The notes under the pieces were generated by a model. The model had not been told where the DNA came from, searched no databases, and worked only from the letters and a program-made list of their open reading frames with translations. 64,000 nt of DNA. Origin: CALDCK01 sp050618055. GTDB taxonomy: Bacteria > Myxococcota_A > UBA9160 > SMWR01. The DNA is taken from NCBI GenBank assembly GCA_050618055.1, contig JBNLVK010000248.1, positions 25,367-89,366 of the forward strand, in the 5' to 3' direction. Below, piece by piece: positions 60,648 through 64,000 of the stretch. The translations under genes and the position numbers were made by a program. The stretch's first letter is position 1; each line of letters opens with the position of its first letter.

Positions 60648-63515
60648 ATGGACGGGACTGCCGCGACCAAGCCTGGATCCGTCTACCAGGAGTACCGGCG
60701 ACATCTCCTGGACACGCGGGCGGTGCCGGCGGTGCGAGTGGGTGCCCTCGTGGTGCTCACGACGAACCTGGCATTCGTGTGGCTGGATCACCACACCTAT
60801 CCGGACCTCTTCTGGAACTTCTTCGCGGCCCGGATGGCCTTGAACATCGTGCTGCTGGTCATCTCGGCCTGGGCGTGCCACCGGTTCCCGGAAGGGTCCC
60901 AGGTCGCACTCGGCGCGGCGACGGGCCTTCTGCTCCTCCATGTGATCCACGGTGCGGGGGCCCTGGGCGGCTACTACGTGGGGTTGCTGCTGCTGTTCTC
61001 GGGCCTCCCGATGCTGCTCCCGTTGTCGACCGGCCAGAACCTGGCCATCTGCGGCGGACTCGTATTCGGCTACGCCGCGCTCGCTACCGCGGGCGGACCG
61101 GTCGATTGGAATCAGTTCGCGATCAACCTCCTGTTCCTCGCCTCAGCCGCGTTCATCAGCGTCCTGAACTGCCTGCAGCTCAACCGCTCGCGGCTCCGGG
61201 ACTTCATCCAGCGCCGTCAGATCGAGCGGGCTCGGGACGAGCTGGCGGAGCTGGACGTCGCGAAGTCGCGGTTCACGGCGAACATCCATCACGAGCTGCG
61301 GACGCCGCTGACGCTGACGCTGGCGCCGGTCGAGGCGATGCTCGGCGGCGAGTTCGGCGAGGTGTCCGAGCTGCAGCGCGGCTACCTGAAGACCATCCGC
61401 AGCAACGGCCTGCGGCTGCTGAAGCTCATCAACAACCTGCTCGACCTGGCCAAGATCGAGAGCGAGCAGCTCGAGGTGAAGCGCCGGCCGGTGCGCGTGG
61501 GCGAGGTGGTCGAGGAGATCGTGTCCGGTGCGGTCCCGCTGGCCGAGCGCAAGCAGGTGGCCCTGACCACCGAGGGCCTCGCCGACCTGCCCATCATCCA
61601 CGCCGATCCGGAGGCGCTCGAGAAGGTGATCGTGAACCTGCTGGGCAACGCCCTCAAGTTCACCGACGCCGGCGAGTCGATCACGGTGAGCGGCACGCCC
61701 TGCGACGAGGGCGTGCACCTGGTGGTGGCGGACACGGGCATCGGCATTCCCGAGGACCAGCTCGGACGCATCTTCGACCGCTTCGCCCAGGTCGACGGCT
61801 CGAGCACCCGTCGCCACGAGGGCACCGGCATCGGCCTCTCGCTGGTGACCGAGCTGGTCGACCTGCACGGCGGCAGGATCTGGGCCGAGAGCGCCGGACT
61901 AGGCCACGGCGCCCAGATGCACGTGGTGCTGCCCGTGGGCGAGTCGGACATCGAGGGGGAGGAGGCGCTCGACGACGTGGTGATCGACACGTCGTCCAGC
62001 GAGGCGTCGGGCCGTTCGCTGGCCGCCATGGGGGCCGAGCTCGAGCTGGAGGAGGACGACGAGTCCTTCGGCGACGACCTGCGCCTGGCGGAGCTCCAGC
62101 GCAACGTGGAGCGCAGCGAGGGCGGTGCCGAGATGCCGGACGGGGCCCCGCCCGCCGGCGTCGACCCGGATGCTCCCGAGGTGGTCGTGGTGGACGACAA
62201 CCCGGACATGCGGCGGCTGCTGCGCTTCCTGGTGGGCCAGGAGTACCGGGTGCGCACCGCGAAGAACGGACGCGAAGGGCTCGAGCAGGTGCGCGCGCGG
62301 CGCCCCGACCTGGTGCTCACCGACGTGATGATGCCCGAGATGACCGGTACCGAGCTGTGCGCGGCCATCAAGGGCGACCCGGACCTGGCCGCCATCCCCG
62401 TGGTGCTCGTCACGTCGAAGGCCGAGCGCGAGATGAAGATCGAGGGGCTCGAGATCGGCGCCGACGACTACGTGACGAAGCCCTTCCATCCGCGGGAGCT
62501 GATGGCTCGGGTGCGCTCGCTGGTGAAGCTGCGGCGCGTGCAGCAGGAGCTGGCCGTGCGCAACGCGCTGCTCGAGAGCACCAACGAGGAGCTGCGCAGC
62601 ACCATGCAGGAGCTGCGCGAGGCCGGCGCCCAGCTGGTGAAGGCCGAGCGGCTGGCCGCCGTGGGCGAGCTGGCGGCCGGCGTCGCCCACGAGGTGAACA
62701 ACCCGGTGAACTTCGCCCTGAACGCCATGAAGACGCTCCAGTCCTACGTGGGCGACGTCCAGGAGGTGACCTCCCGGGTCGCGAGCCTGGACCTCCAGGA
62801 CCGCGCGGCACTGGACGCCCACCTGGCGGAGATCGCCGCGCTGCGGCGCGACCTCGACTTCGAGAACGTCTCGGAGGCGCTGGGCGAGCTGGGAGACATC
62901 GTTGCCGAGGGCCTGGAGCGCACCTCGCGCCTGGTGGGCGACCTGCGCGACTTCGCCGCCCCGGGCGATCGGGGCAGCACCGAGATCGACGTCGCCCGGG
63001 GCCTCGAATCCACGCTCCAGCTGATGGGCCACGGCCTCAGCGGCGCCGGCATCGAGGTCCGCACCGCGCTGGGCGAGAGTCTGCCGCCGGTGCTCGGCGA
63101 CGCCCGGGCGCTCAACCAGGTTTTCCTAAACCTGCTGAAGAATGCCGCCGAAGCGTTCGAGGGGCGCGCCGGCCGTATCGACGTCCGCGCGTTCCGCGAG
63201 GGGAGCTGGATTCTCGTGGAAATCCAGGATGATGGGCCGGGAGTTGCGCCCGATACGGAGGCCCGGATCTTCGAGCCGTTCTTCACGACCAAGGAAGCGG
63301 GGCAGGGCAGCGGGCTCGGCCTCTCGATCACCCAGCGGATCGTGAACGAGCACGATGGCCGCATCGAGTGGCTGCGTCCCGAGACCGGGGGCAGCTGCTT
63401 CCGCATCCACCTGCCGGTCGCGGGCGCCGAGACGACCGAGGCGACCCAGACGGCCGACGGGGCGACGAGCACTCCGGAGGAGCGACCGTCGGGGGAGGCG
63501 TCCGGTGCGGCCTAG
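60648..63515 (+). CDS. Hybrid sensor histidine kinase with two kinase modules around a receiver domain
   Basis: 955 residues. Residues 20-185 hold about six hydrophobic helices (membrane sensor). The first kinase has HisKA ANIHHELRTPL (His near 214), N-box NLLGNALKF and GTGIGLSL. The receiver domain has VVVVDDNPDMRRLL and TDVMMPEMTG (Asp near 559). A coiled coil leads to the second kinase with GVAHEVNNPVN (His near 681), FLNLLKNAAEAF and GSGLGLSI. Both kinases look complete. Phosphoryl transfer could run from either kinase to the internal receiver or to the response regulator whose GTG start overlaps its stop. It starts 42 bp after the exporter. GC content rises at the end of the sensor part. 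Confidence 0.9.
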   Translation: MDGTAATKPGSVYQEYRRHLLDTRAVPAVRVGALVVLTTNLAFVWLDHHTYPDLFWNFFAARMALNIVLLVISAWACHRFPEGSQVALGAATGLLLLHVIHGAGALGGYYVGLLLLFSGLPMLLPLSTGQNLAICGGLVFGYAALATAGGPVDWNQFAINLLFLASAAFISVLNCLQLNRSRLRDFIQRRQIERARDELAELDVAKSRFTANIHHELRTPLTLTLAPVEAMLGGEFGEVSELQRGYLKTIRSNGLRLLKLINNLLDLAKIESEQLEVKRRPVRVGEVVEEIVSGAVPLAERKQVALTTEGLADLPIIHADPEALEKVIVNLLGNALKFTDAGESITVSGTPCDEGVHLVVADTGIGIPEDQLGRIFDRFAQVDGSSTRRHEGTGIGLSLVTELVDLHGGRIWAESAGLGHGAQMHVVLPVGESDIEGEEALDDVVIDTSSSEASGRSLAAMGAELELEEDDESFGDDLRLAELQRNVERSEGGAEMPDGAPPAGVDPDAPEVVVVDDNPDMRRLLRFLVGQEYRVRTAKNGREGLEQVRARRPDLVLTDVMMPEMTGTELCAAIKGDPDLAAIPVVLVTSKAEREMKIEGLEIGADDYVTKPFHPRELMARVRSLVKLRRVQQELAVRNALLESTNEELRSTMQELREAGAQLVKAERLAAVGELAAGVAHEVNNPVNFALNAMKTLQSYVGDVQEVTSRVASLDLQDRAALDAHLAEIAALRRDLDFENVSEALGELGDIVAEGLERTSRLVGDLRDFAAPGDRGSTEIDVARGLESTLQLMGHGLSGAGIEVRTALGESLPPVLGDARALNQVFLNLLKNAAEAFEGRAGRIDVRAFREGSWILVEIQDDGPGVAPDTEARIFEPFFTTKEAGQGSGLGLSITQRIVNEHDGRIEWLRPETGGSCFRIHLPVAGAETTEATQTADGATSTPEERPSGEASGAA

Positions 63516-64000
63516 ACCCGAGCGGCTCCGGGATCACCGCGAGTATCCGATCCTCTACGTCGACGACGAGGCGGAGAACCTGCGGATCTTCGAGCTCACC
63601 TTCCGTCGTGAGTTCTCGATCCGGACCGCCACCAGCGGCGAAGAGGGCCTGGAGGTACTGCGCCACCAGCCGGTGGCCCTGGTGCTCTCGGATCACCGCA
63701 TGCCGGGCATGACGGGCACCGAGTTCCTGGCCCAGGCCGCCGAGCTCGACCCCAAGACGATCCGCATCATGGTGACGGCCTACGGCGACGTCGAGACGCT
63801 CCAGAGCGCCATCAACACCGGATCGATCTACCGCTTCATCCCGAAGCCGTGGACGCCGGAGGACGTGCGGGCCACGCTGCGCCGGGGCATCGAGGCCTAC
63901 GCGCTCGACCGCGAGCTCGCGGGTGAGGCTCGCCGACACCCGGTTCAGCAGCGTCAGCTCGCGCAGCAGCTGCTCGCGCTCGCGGTCGAGCGCGTAGGCC
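63505..64000 (+). CDS. Response regulator (receiver domain), C-terminus lost or inverted
   Basis: GTG 63505 has GGAGG 6 bases upstream and overlaps the kinase gene by 11 bp. The receiver domain has ILYVDDEAENLRIF, the phospho-acceptor in LSDHRMPGMTG (Asp63), VTAYGD and FIPKPW. The expected continuation after EAYALDRE is a coiled coil. From about 63917 on, however, the plus strand is the reverse complement of the expected continuation (it would encode REREQLLRELTLLNRVSASL). So only the part to about 63916 is reliable. The true output domain is not visible. Partner of the hybrid kinase. Confidence 0.8.
   Translation, partial: MRPRPERLRDHREYPILYVDDEAENLRIFELTFRREFSIRTATSGEEGLEVLRHQPVALVLSDHRMPGMTGTEFLAQAAELDPKTIRIMVTAYGDVETLQSAINTGSIYRFIPKPWTPEDVRATLRRGIEAYALDRELAGEARRHPVQQRQLAQQLLALAVERVG
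63894..64000. repeat. Perfect 23-bp inverted repeat at the right edge (inversion or assembly foldback)
   Basis: 63894-63916 and 63978-64000 are exact reverse complements, 61 bp apart. The junction lies in the self-complementary CCGCGAGCTCGCGG (near 63909-63922). Read on the minus strand, the segment between the arms continues the response-regulator frame in a natural way (REREQLLRELTLLN), which it does not do on the plus strand. It ends at the window edge, so the full arm length is unknown. Confidence 0.9.

Overview
The window reads as chromosomal DNA of a high-GC Gram-negative bacterium of the old deltaproteobacterial type (Myxococcota or Desulfobacterota-like). The reasons are many lipobox lipoproteins, type IV pilus and c-di-GMP (PilZ) genes, an AlkB-type hydroxylase, ASPIC/UnbV proteins, GTG starts, and very long antisense open frames caused by GC-rich third positions. 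This placement is inference; there is no rRNA or marker gene to fix the taxon. Coding density is high, with one tRNA and no insertion sequence, prophage or CRISPR array seen.

Layout. 1-9067 (minus) is a run of seven close-set genes: a PilB/GspE ATPase, a Ycf46-like AAA ATPase, a degenerate AAA protein, RfbB, a phospho-sugar mutase, YvcK and a cut-off sulfatase-fold lipoprotein. 9188-14963 holds a DNA glycosylase, small secreted and lipoproteins, SCO, an ATP-grasp-like protein, and tRNA-Glu followed by two 99-bp tandem repeats that each carry a copy of the tRNA 3' end. 14986-17033 has an AlkB hydroxylase with a palindrome over its start codon, then an FHA protein. 16978-26411 (minus) is a VWA protein followed by two large paralogues, each an integral-membrane permease fused to an FG-GAP/ASPIC ectodomain, with a diiron-like hydrolase between them. 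26513-38363 holds a double PilZ protein, small membrane proteins, an SPFH protein, GT-C type glycosyltransferases, an STT3-like gene broken by a frameshift, and dihydrolipoyl dehydrogenase. 38373-45225 has a lipoprotein, an esterase, Ada-AlkA, a UbiA prenyltransferase, an ExeA/XrtA-type ATPase and a polyprenyl glycosylphosphotransferase. 45284-53750 has a Sel1 lipoprotein coupled to a membrane MutS-like ATPase, an FG-GAP protein, a small metallo-hydrolase operon, an exosortase-associated-like protein and a P-loop/dCMP deaminase fusion.

The most striking region is 53761-63515. A CFA-type methyltransferase and a fatty-acid desaturase face a three-part protein that joins a PilZ domain (complete RxxxR and DxSxxG motifs), a LuxD-like acyl hydrolase/transferase and a SAM methyltransferase. 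An RND/MMPL exporter, a double-kinase hybrid sensor and a response regulator follow it. I infer a c-di-GMP-responsive pathway that makes and exports a modified fatty acid. The right edge (63894-64000) contains a perfect 23-bp inverted repeat whose inner segment is the reverse complement of the expected continuation of the response regulator. That looks like an inversion or an assembly foldback.
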